A model generated the notes under the pieces. The model worked only from the letters and a program-made list of their open reading frames with translations, did no database searches and had not been told where the DNA came from. Below are positions 1-5,984 of a stretch of 10,121 nucleotides of DNA, one piece after another (position 1 is the first letter of the stretch; each line of letters begins with the position of its first letter). This DNA comes from Pseudomonadota bacterium. Its GTDB lineage: Bacteria > Pseudomonadota > Alphaproteobacteria > Caulobacterales > Caulobacteraceae. The stretch covers positions 1-10,121 of the forward strand of contig JAEXJH010000601.1 in assembly GCA_023445955.1 (NCBI GenBank), in the 5' to 3' direction. The position numbers and the translations under genes are program-made.

Positions 1-135
1 GTTGAAGCCGCCGTCGACGAAGGCGTCCAGCAGGCGGTGCGAGGTCGTCTCGTCCGCCGTCCAGCCGAACACGTTGCCGCCGAACACCAGCGGCGCGGTC
101 GAAAGGCCGGAACGGCCTAGGGGGCGATGACGCAT
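1..135 (-). CDS. Aldo/keto reductase, N-terminal fragment (cut by left window edge)
   Basis: Only the first 45 codons are inside the window, and the frame is still open at base 1. The N-terminus (MRHRPLGRSGLSTAPLVFGG, later FGWTADE and LLDAFVDGGFN) matches the opening strand and first barrel segment of the aldo/keto reductase superfamily, whose members begin with the same R-x-LGRSGL ... G ... FGW ... LLDAF-x-x-GG-x-N pattern. These are NAD(P)H-dependent cytosolic TIM-barrel enzymes that reduce aldehydes or ketones. The catalytic Asp/Tyr/Lys/His tetrad would lie outside the window. The ATG is preceded by AAGGAAG as ribosome binding site, about 6 bases upstream. The start lies 10 bases after the stop of the GMC dehydrogenase gene on the same strand, so the two are very probably co-transcribed. 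The family call is secure; the substrate is unknown. Confidence 0.88.
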   Translation of the reverse strand, partial: MRHRPLGRSGLSTAPLVFGGNVFGWTADETTSHRLLDAFVDGGFN

Positions 136-145
136 GCTGTCTTCC

Positions 146-1813
146 TTACTCGGCGGCCACGGCGCGGCCGTCCTCGAACACTGGCACATCCAACGCGGGG
201 AGCGCAGCCTTGCCAAGGAGGAGATCCGCCGCCCGCTCGGCGATCATGATGGTCGGGGCGTTGGTGTTGCCGCCGATCAGGGTCGGCATGACCGAGGCGT
301 CGATGACCCGCAGGCCTTGCAGCCCCTGAACGCGCAGCTGATCGTCGACCACCGCCAGCGGATCGCCGGCCACGCCCATGCGGCAGGTGCCGACCGGGTG
401 GTAGATCGTCTCGGCCTTGGCGCGGATCCAGGCGTCGAGGTCGGCGTCGGTCTTCACATCCGCGCCCGGCGCATACTCGGCGTCGCGATAAGGGTCGAAC
501 GCGGCCTGGGCCACGGTCTCGCGGGCGATGCGCACGCCCTCGCGGATGGCGCGGCGGTCTTCGTCCGTCGCCAGATAGTTGGCCAGGATGGTCGGATCGT
601 CGAACGGATCGGCCGAGCGCAAGCCCACCTTGCCCCGGCTTTCCGGACGCAGCTGGCAGACGTGCAGCGTGAAGCCGTCCTTCTCGACCACCGTCTTGCC
701 GTGGTCCTGCATGATGGCCAGCACGCCGTGGATCTGCAGGTCGGGACGGTCGAGATCGGGCCGCGACTTGAGGAACGCGCCGCTCTCCAGGAACTGCTGC
801 CGGCCCAGGCCCTTGCCGAAGATCATGTAGTTGAGGCCCACGCCCAGCTTGTTCAGGCCCTTGTTGGCCGAATAGGCGGTCTTGAGGTTCTTGGCCGTCC
901 ACGACACGCAGACGTCCAGGTGATCCTGCAGGTTGGCGCCGACGCCCTTGGACTCGTGGACCACCGCAATGCCGTGCGCCTTGAGGTCCTCCGGCGCGCC
1001 GATGCCCGACAGCTGCAGGATGTGCGGCGACTGCACCGCGCCAGCGCTGAGCAGCACCTCGGCGTCGGCATAGGCGGTCTTCTTCTCGGCGGCCTTGCCC
1101 ACCACGTAGTCGACGCCGACCGCCCAGCCCTTCTCGACGATGATCCGCGTCGTGCGCGCCTCGGTCGCGACCGTCAGGTTCGGACGCCCCAGGGCTTGCG
1201 TCAGATAGGCCATGGCCGCGCTCCAGCGCTGGCCGTTGCGGATGGTCAGATCGTAGGGCCCGAAGCCTTCCTGCTGGAAGCCGTTGAAGTCCTTGGTCGT
1301 CTTGTGGCCCGCCTGGCGGCCGGCCTCGATCAGCGCGCCGTAGAAGGGGCTGTCGCTCTCGCCCTTGGACACGTGCAGCGGACCCTTGTCGCCGTGATAG
1401 GCGTCGCCGCCGGCGTGGTGGGTCTCCGAGCGCTTGAAGTAGGGCAGCACCTCTTCGTACGACCAACCCGACAGGCCCATCTGCCGCCACTGGTCGTAGT
1501 CGCGGGCATGGCCGCGGATATAGATCATGCCGTTGATGGCCGAGCTGCCGCCCAGGCCCTTGCCGCGCGGCCACCAGAGCTTGCGGTTGTCGAGATGCGG
1601 CTCGGCCTCGGTCCAGAAGCCCCAGTTCTGCTCGCCCTTGTCCTTGATCAGCTGGCCCACGCCCGCCGGCATCTTAACCAGGATCGAGCTGTTCTTGCCG
1701 CCAGCCTCCAGCAGCAGGACCTTGATGTTGGGGTCTTCCGTCAGGCGCGCGGCCAGCACGCAGCCGGCCGATCCTCCGCCGATGACGACGTAATCATAGC
1801 GTTCGCTGGCCAT
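146..1813 (-). CDS. GMC-family FAD-dependent alcohol dehydrogenase (AlkJ/choline-dehydrogenase-like)
   Basis: This 555-residue protein has the normal length for bacterial GMC oxidoreductases, which oxidise alcohols to aldehydes with FAD and pass electrons to a quinone or to oxygen. Visible features in order are: the ADP-binding fold at residues 8-37 (GGGSAG, then acidic E36 and GG); GMC signature 1 at 84-101 (GKGLGGSSAIN); GMC signature 2 at 258-272 (GAVQSPHILQLSGIG); and a C-terminal active site with His472 in YHPVGTCRMG and Asn518 in GGNTNAPTIMIAE, corresponding to the His/Asn pair of choline oxidase. From memory, the C-terminal half resembles AlkJ (FTLHVCQLRPESRGK-type stretch) more than BetA, which suggests an aliphatic or aromatic alcohol substrate, but the sequence cannot settle this. 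The ATG at 1813 has a GGGAGGG stretch about 10 bases upstream. It is the first gene of a probable two-gene unit with the aldo/keto reductase. I see no signal peptide. Confidence 0.93.
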   Translation of the reverse strand: MASERYDYVVIGGGSAGCVLAARLTEDPNIKVLLLEAGGKNSSILVKMPAGVGQLIKDKGEQNWGFWTEAEPHLDNRKLWWPRGKGLGGSSAINGMIYIRGHARDYDQWRQMGLSGWSYEEVLPYFKRSETHHAGGDAYHGDKGPLHVSKGESDSPFYGALIEAGRQAGHKTTKDFNGFQQEGFGPYDLTIRNGQRWSAAMAYLTQALGRPNLTVATEARTTRIIVEKGWAVGVDYVVGKAAEKKTAYADAEVLLSAGAVQSPHILQLSGIGAPEDLKAHGIAVVHESKGVGANLQDHLDVCVSWTAKNLKTAYSANKGLNKLGVGLNYMIFGKGLGRQQFLESGAFLKSRPDLDRPDLQIHGVLAIMQDHGKTVVEKDGFTLHVCQLRPESRGKVGLRSADPFDDPTILANYLATDEDRRAIREGVRIARETVAQAAFDPYRDAEYAPGADVKTDADLDAWIRAKAETIYHPVGTCRMGVAGDPLAVVDDQLRVQGLQGLRVIDASVMPTLIGGNTNAPTIMIAERAADLLLGKAALPALDVPVFEDGRAVAAE

Positions 1814-1913
1814 GGCCCCGACGCCCTCCCTGGAAGGTTATCATTGTTAAGCCAGAGAGTGATCCGGGTTTGGCCGTCGCGCAAGCTTCCCGGAACGTCA
1901 CCACGGAAAACGC

Positions 1914-1937
1914 GAGTTGTGCGTTCACACTCAACTC
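1914..1937. promoter_or_regulatory. Imperfect palindrome overlapping the small-RNA promoter (candidate operator)
   Basis: The arms GAGTT (1914-1918) and AACTC (1933-1937) are exact inverted repeats. Inside them GTG (1919-1921) and CAC (1928-1930) are also symmetric, with two extra bases on the right side. The site covers the proposed -35 element at 1924-1929, and it also lies upstream of the divergent GMC dehydrogenase gene. It could therefore be an operator for either direction. No regulator is identified and the symmetry is imperfect. Confidence 0.35.
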
Positions 1938-1953
1938 GAACCGTGCTTATACT
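1924..1953 (+). promoter_or_regulatory. Housekeeping promoter for the 1959-2110 RNA
   Basis: TTCACA (1924-1929) and TATACT (1948-1953) are separated by 18 bases. Read with the Caulobacter sigma-73 pattern, the same site is TTCACAC, 14 bases, then GCTTATAC (6 of 8 positions of GCTANAWC). The predicted start, about 6 bases downstream, falls at G1959, exactly the first base of the first hairpin stem. No plus-strand protein gene follows, so the promoter would serve a non-coding RNA. Confidence 0.55.
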
Positions 1954-1958
1954 ACCTT

Positions 1959-2110
1959 GAGACGAAACGGAGTCGGGTTCGCCCGCGCCGTCTCGCCACG
2001 CGGAAAGACGCCTTTGCGTGGCGAGCCCTTCTCGCGCTCATGTGCCCTGCGCGAGAAGCAGGAGCGCCGCCACGCATCCCCCCAAGCAGCGTGCGGCGCT
2101 CCTTTTGGTC
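1959..2110 (+). ncRNA. Candidate small RNA with four tandem hairpins
   Basis: This stretch lacks a convincing reading frame but is densely structured. Hairpin 1: GAGACG (1959-1964) pairs with CGTCTC (1989-1994) and encloses CGGG-TTCG-CCCG (1974-1985), a UUCG tetraloop stem. Hairpin 2: CTCGCCACGC (1992-2001) pairs perfectly with 2016-2025, with AAAG/CTTT inside its loop; its outer three pairs compete with hairpin 1. Hairpin 3: CTTCTCGCGC (2028-2037) pairs perfectly with 2049-2058. Hairpin 4: 2060-2075 pairs with 2089-2103, fifteen pairs with one bulged C, and is followed by TTTT. The loop of hairpin 4 exposes six Cs (2078-2083); C-rich loops that pair with ribosome binding sites are known in alphaproteobacterial small RNAs. 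A promoter sits just upstream at the right distance. It converges on the end of the carbonic anhydrase-like gene. I cannot match it to a named RNA; an antisense or riboregulator role is inference. Confidence 0.6.
2060..2106 (+). terminator. Intrinsic terminator of the candidate small RNA
   Basis: AGGAGCGCCGC (2060-2070) pairs perfectly with 2093-2103, and ACGC/GCGT adds four pairs after a bulged C. The 13-base loop contains the six-C run, and a short T-run (TTTT) follows on the plus strand. The minus-strand gene ending at 2118 reads into the same hairpin, but no T-run follows on that strand, so it is at best a weak terminator there. Confidence 0.65.
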
Positions 2111-2117
2111 TTTCGGC

Positions 2118-2651
2118 CTACTCCGCCATCACCTTCAGATCGCGGACGTAGCGCTTCCAGTTCTCGACATAGTGCAGGGCAGAGCCTTGCAGGATCATGG
2201 TGTGGTGCTCGCTGACCTCGCGGACCACCTTGCCCGGCGCGCCCATGACCATGGAATTGTCAGGGATCTCCTTGCCCTCGGTGATCAGGGCGCCGGCGCC
2301 GATCAGGCAGTTCTTCCCGATCTTGGCCCCGTTGAGCACCACCGCCCCGATGCCGATCAGCGAGCCGTCGCCGATCGTGCAGCCGTGCAGCATCACCATG
2401 TGGCCGATGGTGACGTTGGCGCCGATGGTCAGGGGAACGCCAGCATCCGTGTGAAGAACAGACCCGTCCTGGACATTACTGTTCTCGCCGATGGTGATCG
2501 GATCGTTGTCGCCGCGCGCGATGGCGCCCCACCAAATACTGGCGTTCTTCTTGAGAATCACATTGCCCATCACGCTCGCCGTCGGCGCGATCCAGTATTC
2601 GCCCTGTGCGGGAAGCGTGGGCACAAGGGCGCCCAGGGAATAGACAGTCAT
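2118..2651 (-). CDS. Gamma carbonic anhydrase family protein (left-handed beta-helix, YrdA/PaaY type)
   Basis: The protein is 177 residues, typical for the short gamma-carbonic-anhydrase-like family. Residues about 20-145 are hexapeptide repeats ([LIV]-G-x4 rhythm: [51 protein letters not shown]) that wind into a left-handed beta-helix, which trimerises. All three zinc-binding histidines of the family are visible: His67 (LHTD), His84 (IGHM) and His89 (LHG), with the accompanying Arg46/Asp48 (RGDND) and Gln61/Asp62 (QDG). A C-terminal helix of about 35 residues packs on the outside. Such proteins bind zinc; some hydrate CO2, while others act as acetyltransferases or thioesterases, so the reaction is unproven. 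I chose the ATG at 2651, with GAGG 7 bases upstream, over an upstream frame extension to 2705 that adds 18 residues absent from relatives. It appears to be a single-gene unit. Confidence 0.92.
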   Translation of the reverse strand: MTVYSLGALVPTLPAQGEYWIAPTASVMGNVILKKNASIWWGAIARGDNDPITIGENSNVQDGSVLHTDAGVPLTIGANVTIGHMVMLHGCTIGDGSLIGIGAVVLNGAKIGKNCLIGAGALITEGKEIPDNSMVMGAPGKVVREVSEHHTMILQGSALHYVENWKRYVRDLKVMAE

Positions 2652-2756
2652 CCGTATGCCTCGTTTTCTTGGGCGCGATTTCCACGTTAACGACCCGGAA
2701 ACCATGATGCGCCATTGTAGTCAGGCGATTCGAGAGGGAACATTCCTCCAGCGGGA
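2652..2756. other. Gene-free spacer between the divergent carbonic anhydrase-like and phoH genes
   Basis: No convincing gene lies here. It must hold the promoter of the minus-strand carbonic anhydrase-like gene and probably that of the plus-strand phoH leader. I see no clear -35/-10 pair. A weak TACAAT-like -10 is present on the minus strand (2714-2719). An inverted repeat CATTCC (2741-2746) / GGAATG (2754-2759) with a 7-base spacer could be a protein-binding site just upstream of the structured leader. Confidence 0.4.
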
Positions 2757-2970
2757 ATGATTCTTCTCGTATCCGGGTCGGGGGCGACCTCCGCCATCGG
2801 CCCACCCGCTGACGAAGAAGGTGTCGCACTTGGCGTTCCGGCGTACAGCACCGCCTCCCAAGACCGTCTTTGGCGGAAGCCCCTCCGGGCCGCCCAGCGC
2901 ACGCGACTTCGTCGTTATCCAACAGCTCACATCCAAGGACGACGCCTCACGGGCTCGTCCTTTTTTATTG
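2757..2970 (+). ncRNA. Structured RNA upstream of phoH: attenuator leader or independent small RNA
   Basis: The segment forms one long nested fold. GACGAAG (2811-2817) pairs with CTTCGTC (2907-2913). Inside it, GGCG/CGCC (2832-2835 with 2891-2894) and CCGG/CCGG (2838-2841 with 2885-2888) continue the rod, and CCGCC/GGCGG (2851-2855 with 2872-2876) capped by AAGA/TCTT closes it. A small separate hairpin GGTCG/CGACC precedes it near 2776-2789. The fold ends in a strong intrinsic terminator at 2937-2966. The terminator stands between this RNA and the phoH ribosome binding site. The transcript therefore either stops there as a separate RNA, or the terminator is conditional and controls phoH. The rod-with-bubbles shape is loosely like 6S RNA, but I recognise no conserved 6S, SRP, tmRNA or riboswitch signature. 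The 5' end is uncertain. Confidence 0.5.
2935..2969 (+). terminator. Intrinsic terminator directly upstream of the phoH ribosome binding site
   Basis: AAGGACGA (2935-2942) pairs perfectly with TCGTCCTT (2955-2962), and GCC/GGC continues the stem inside after one bulged C, with a five-base loop. The T-run TTTTTT (2961-2966) followed by ATT is the strongest in this half of the window. The phoH ribosome binding site begins at 2978. A terminator in this position fits transcription attenuation or the end of a separate small RNA. Confidence 0.8.
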
Positions 2971-2987
2971 CCCTCATGGAGGCTTTG

Positions 2988-3782
2988 ATGACCAAGCGAG
3001 CCCTGAAGCGGATGGCGCGCGAAGGCGCGTATGAGACGACCGGCCAATACGGTGATGACGCCAAGGTGCGTCGCCTGCCGATCGATGTTCGCGATCGTGG
3101 GAACAGCTGGAATCCGCTTGGGCATGATGGCGCGCCGAACAATCCAGAGCGCGATCAGAGCTACCTAAAAACGATAAAACCCAAATCACCAGGCCAGGCC
3201 CAGTTGATGGAAGCCATCGACGAAAAGAACCTGGTCATGGCGCTGGGTCCGGCCGGCACCGGCAAGACCTATATCGCCATCTCCAAGGCCGTGGAGGCGC
3301 TGGAGGCCGGCCGCGTCAATCGCATCGTCCTGTCGCGTCCCGCCGTCGAGGCCGGCGAGTCGATCGGCTACCTGCCGGGCGACATGGAAGACAAGCTGGC
3401 CCCGTATCTGCGCCCGCTCTACGACGCCCTGACCGATCGCCTGTCGGTCAAGCGCATGCGGGCGCTGATGGCCGAGGGCGCGATCGAGATCGCCCCGGTC
3501 GGCTTCATGCGCGGCCGCACCCTGAACAACGCCTTCGTGGTCATCGATGAAGCTCAGAACTGCACCTACATGCAGCTGAAGATGCTGCTGACGCGCCTGG
3601 GTTGGCACTCGACCATGGTCGTCACCGGCGACCCGAACCAGTCGGACCTGCTGCCGGGCATTTCGGGCCTGGCCGACGTCGCCGATCGGTTCGAGGCGGT
3701 CGGCAACATCGCCGTCGTCCGCCTGGCCGATCGCGACATCGTCCGCCACCCGCTGGTGGCCGAGATGCTGGGCGTCCTCTAG
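2988..3782 (+). CDS. phoH: PhoH family ATPase
   Basis: The protein has 264 residues. The P-loop NTPase domain fills residues about 66-264, with Walker A at 87-94 (GPAGTGKT), the RPA-V-EAGE-x-IGYLPGD block at 118-131, the MRGRTL block at 174-179, Walker B at 184-190 (VVIDEAQ) and a TGDPNQ motif at 213-218. The order and wording match E. coli PhoH and the ATPase domain of PhoH2. PhoH proteins are cytosolic ATPases linked to phosphate starvation and RNA metabolism, but their exact role is unsettled. This copy is not next to ybeY, so it is the PhoH-like rather than the YbeZ-like paralogue. GGAGG at 2978-2982 lies 5 bases before the ATG at 2988. The frame stays open back to 2757, but that part overlaps the terminator and leader and is not coding. 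I see no clear Pho box. The residues 1-60 ahead of the ATPase domain are basic and poorly ordered. Confidence 0.92.
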   Translation: MTKRALKRMAREGAYETTGQYGDDAKVRRLPIDVRDRGNSWNPLGHDGAPNNPERDQSYLKTIKPKSPGQAQLMEAIDEKNLVMALGPAGTGKTYIAISKAVEALEAGRVNRIVLSRPAVEAGESIGYLPGDMEDKLAPYLRPLYDALTDRLSVKRMRALMAEGAIEIAPVGFMRGRTLNNAFVVIDEAQNCTYMQLKMLLTRLGWHSTMVVTGDPNQSDLLPGISGLADVADRFEAVGNIAVVRLADRDIVRHPLVAEMLGVL

Positions 3783-3827
3783 CCGTCGCGGCCAGCGATC
3801 GGCGTTAAGGACAAACCATCCCCTGAC

Positions 3828-3854
3828 GCCCCCGTTTCGATCCGGAACGGGGGC
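3828..3854 (+). terminator. Probable phoH terminator hairpin
   Basis: GCCCCCGTT (3828-3836) pairs perfectly with AACGGGGGC (3846-3854) around a nine-base loop, 46 bases after the phoH stop. Only CTTT follows immediately, with CCCTT a little later, so the T-tract is weak. Alternative pairing of GGGCC with GGCCC (from 3851) is possible. It most likely ends phoH transcription ahead of the transporter gene. Confidence 0.6.
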
Positions 3855-3897
3855 CTTTGGGCCCTTAAGGCCGCAAATCCGAGCTTGAGTTGGAGGC

Positions 3898-3920
3898 GGT
3901 CGGACGTGCAAGGTCCGGCC
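3898..3920 (+). promoter_or_regulatory. Hairpin in the leader of the OPT transporter gene
   Basis: GGTCGGAC (3898-3905) pairs with GTCCGGCC (3913-3920), eight pairs with one G-U, around a seven-base loop. It ends 25 bases before the transporter ATG, and GTCTTAACTTTT follows. It could be a weak attenuator or a leftover terminator. The region shows no convincing promoter and no strong ribosome binding site. Confidence 0.3.
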
Positions 3921-3945
3921 GTCTTAACTTTTCCCGGACTTGTTC

Positions 3946-5925
3946 ATGGCCGACTCTACAGCGCCGCGCACAGAACTGACCCTGCGAGGGGTCCTTCTCG
4001 GCGTCGCCATTACCCTCGTCTTCACAGCCGCCCAGGTCTATCTGGGCCTCAAGGTCGGCCTGACCTTCGCCACCTCGATCCCCGCCGCCGTCATCTCGAT
4101 GGCCCTGCTGCGGGCCTTCAAGACGGCGACCATCCAGGAAAACAACATCGTCCAGACGATCGCTTCGGCGGCGGGCACGCTGTCGTCGGTGATCTTCGTG
4201 CTGCCGGGCCTGCTGATGATCGGCTGGTGGGCGCACATCCCGTTCCTGCCCACGTTCGGCGCCTGCGCCGTCGGCGGCATCCTGGGCGTGATGTACACCA
4301 TCCCCCTGCGCCGGGCTCTGGTGACCAACTCCAACCTCCCCTACCCGGAGGGCGTCGCCGCCGCCGAGGTGCTGAAGGTCGGCACCGGCTCGCGTGAAGG
4401 CGCCGCCGAGGGCAAGGCCGGCCTGGCCGCCGTCGCCCTGGGCACGATCGCCTCTGCCCTGTTCGGCGCGCTCGCCGCCGCCAAGATCTTCGCCGCCGAA
4501 GTGGCCGGCTACTTCAAGGCCGGCGCCGGCGCGACCGGCCTGGGCGCTTCGGCCTCGCTGGCCCTGATGGGCGCGGGCCACCTGATGGGCATCACCGTCG
4601 GCATCGCCATGTTCGCGGGCCTGGCCATCGCCTGGGGCGTCCTCGTCCCGATCATGACCACCATCCACCAGATCCCCGGCGCCGACGCGGCCACCCACGC
4701 CCTGACGGTGTGGAAGACCGAGGTCCGCTTCATGGGCGCCGGCGTTATCGGCGCGGCCGCCATCTGGACCCTGGGCAAGCTGGCCGCCCCGATCTGGAGC
4801 GGCCTGGTCTCGTCGCTGGAAGCCGGCAAGGCCCGCAAGGCCGGCGGCGTCGTTCCGCGCATCGAGCAGGACATCCCGATCACCATCGTCGGCCTGGTCT
4901 CGCTGCTGCTGCTGGCCCCGGCCGGCTGGTTCCTGGCCCAGTTCCTGGTCGGCGGCCCGATCGCCAGCCTGACCGCCCCGCTGGTCGCCATCGGCATCGG
5001 CTACGTCCTGATCGCCGGCCTGCTGGCCGCCGCGGTCTGCGGCTACATGGCCGGCCTGATCGGCTCGTCCAACAGCCCGGTCTCGGGCATCGCCATCCTG
5101 ACGGTGCTGGGCGCCTCGCTGATGGTCGGCGCGGTCGGCCGCGGCGTCATCGGCCCGGACGTCACCAAGGCCCTGGTCGCCTTCGCCCTCTACGTCACCA
5201 CCGTCGTCCTGGCCGTGGCCGTGGTCGCCAACGACAACCTGCAGGACCTCAAGACCGGCCAGCTGGTCGACGCCACCCCGTGGAAGCAGCAGGTCGGCCT
5301 GGTCATCGGCGTCATCTCCGGCGCCGTGGTCATCCCGTTCGTGCTGGAGCTGCTAAACCTGTCGAACGGCTTTGCCGGCGCGCCGAACCTGAACGCCATC
5401 GCCAACGACCCGCTGGCCGCGCCCCAGGCCACCCTGATCTCGACCCTGGCCAAGGGCGTGCTGGGCGGCGACCTGAACTGGAGCCTGCTGGGCATCGGGG
5501 CTCTGATCGGCCTGGCCTTGGTCGCCATCGACGAGACCCTGCGCAAGACCTCGGCTGGCCGCTACAGCCTGCCGGCGCTCGGCGTGGGCCTGGCCATCTA
5601 CCTGCCCAGCTCGGTCACCGCCCCCGTCGTGGTCGGCGCCGTGGTCGGCTGGATCTACGACAAGCTGGTCGACAAGGACGCCACCGGTGAAGCCGCCAAG
5701 CGCCTGGGCGTGCTGGTCGCCTCGGGCTTCATCGTCGGCGAGAGCCTGTTCAACGTCGCCCTGGCCGGCCTGATCGTCGGCACCAATAAGGGCGAGCCCC
5801 TGGCCGTGCCGTTCGCGCCGTCGGAGCACGTCGGCATGATCCTGTCCCTGGTCGCCGCGGCGATCGTGGTCTTTGCGCTCTACAGCTGGGCGCGCGGCGC
5901 GGCCAAGAAGACGGCCGAGGCGTAG
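3946..5925 (+). CDS. OPT family oligopeptide transporter
   Basis: This 659-residue, almost entirely hydrophobic protein belongs to the oligopeptide transporter (OPT) family, inner-membrane proton-coupled importers of small peptides or metal-chelate compounds. Visible family features are the N-terminal LTLRGVLLG entry helix, the amphipathic segment with QENNIVQTIASAAGTL (64-79), the NLPYPEG motif (130-136), GLIGSSNSPVSG (370-381), the soluble NDNLQDLKTGQLVDATPWKQQ loop (430-449), and the GFIVGESLFNV segment (594-604). Roughly 14-16 membrane spans can be drawn, the usual number. The length and motifs fit the bacterial subfamily. The substrate cannot be read from the sequence. ATG at 3946 is preferred; a TTG six bases earlier would add only two residues. 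No clear Shine-Dalgarno sequence precedes either, so initiation may be weak or near-leaderless. The gene stands alone between two terminators. Confidence 0.93.
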   Translation: MADSTAPRTELTLRGVLLGVAITLVFTAAQVYLGLKVGLTFATSIPAAVISMALLRAFKTATIQENNIVQTIASAAGTLSSVIFVLPGLLMIGWWAHIPFLPTFGACAVGGILGVMYTIPLRRALVTNSNLPYPEGVAAAEVLKVGTGSREGAAEGKAGLAAVALGTIASALFGALAAAKIFAAEVAGYFKAGAGATGLGASASLALMGAGHLMGITVGIAMFAGLAIAWGVLVPIMTTIHQIPGADAATHALTVWKTEVRFMGAGVIGAAAIWTLGKLAAPIWSGLVSSLEAGKARKAGGVVPRIEQDIPITIVGLVSLLLLAPAGWFLAQFLVGGPIASLTAPLVAIGIGYVLIAGLLAAAVCGYMAGLIGSSNSPVSGIAILTVLGASLMVGAVGRGVIGPDVTKALVAFALYVTTVVLAVAVVANDNLQDLKTGQLVDATPWKQQVGLVIGVISGAVVIPFVLELLNLSNGFAGAPNLNAIANDPLAAPQATLISTLAKGVLGGDLNWSLLGIGALIGLALVAIDETLRKTSAGRYSLPALGVGLAIYLPSSVTAPVVVGAVVGWIYDKLVDKDATGEAAKRLGVLVASGFIVGESLFNVALAGLIVGTNKGEPLAVPFAPSEHVGMILSLVAAAIVVFALYSWARGAAKKTAEA

Positions 5926-5952
5926 GGCCAAGGCCTGAGCGAATGCGACGAG

Positions 5953-5984
5953 AGGGCGGGCGCCACGAGGCTCCCGCCCTTTTT
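5953..5984 (+). terminator. Intrinsic terminator of the OPT transporter gene
   Basis: AGGGCGGG (5953-5960) pairs perfectly with CCCGCCCT (5973-5980) around a twelve-base loop and runs straight into TTTTT (5980-5984). It lies 27 bases after the transporter stop. It abuts the stop of the convergent acetyltransferase gene at 5985, but that strand has no T-run after the hairpin. Confidence 0.85.

Noticed and set aside
1892..1918. General-stress (EcfG/sigma-T) promoter GGAAC ... GTT before the small RNA
   Set aside because: The -10 lacks the expected C (AGTT instead of CGTT), the spacing is at the long edge, and the start would not match the first hairpin, unlike the housekeeping site at 1924-1953.
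134..1960. Long plus-strand frame of 608 codons antisense to the GMC dehydrogenase
   Set aside because: It is a shadow frame caused by GC-rich codon bias of the real minus-strand gene; its product is low-complexity (Ala, Arg, His, Val) and has no recognisable domain.
1992..2103. CRISPR or REP-type repeat array
   Set aside because: The hairpins are unrelated in sequence and not regularly spaced, so they are parts of one RNA rather than repeats.
2652..2705. 18-residue N-terminal extension of the carbonic anhydrase-like protein
   Set aside because: The ATG at 2651 has a good GAGG ribosome binding site, and family members begin at about this point.
2737..2765. GGAAC at 2737 as a sigma-T promoter for the phoH leader
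   Set aside because: No CGTT-like -10 occurs 16-18 bases downstream.
2776..2970. 6S, SRP, tmRNA or RNase P RNA
   Set aside because: The rod-like fold is only loosely 6S-like. I see no SRP GGAAGGAAGCAG loop, no tmRNA tag frame and no RNase P conserved core, so no name is assigned.
2757..2987. In-frame N-terminal extension of PhoH (77 extra residues)
   Set aside because: It crosses a strong intrinsic terminator and a structured region, the residues resemble no PhoH N-terminus, and GGAGG stands at the ideal distance before ATG 2988.
3865..4698. Minus-strand frame opposite the OPT transporter
   Set aside because: Gly/Asp/Gln/Arg-rich low-complexity product typical of antisense frames in high-GC DNA; the transporter motifs on the plus strand are clear.
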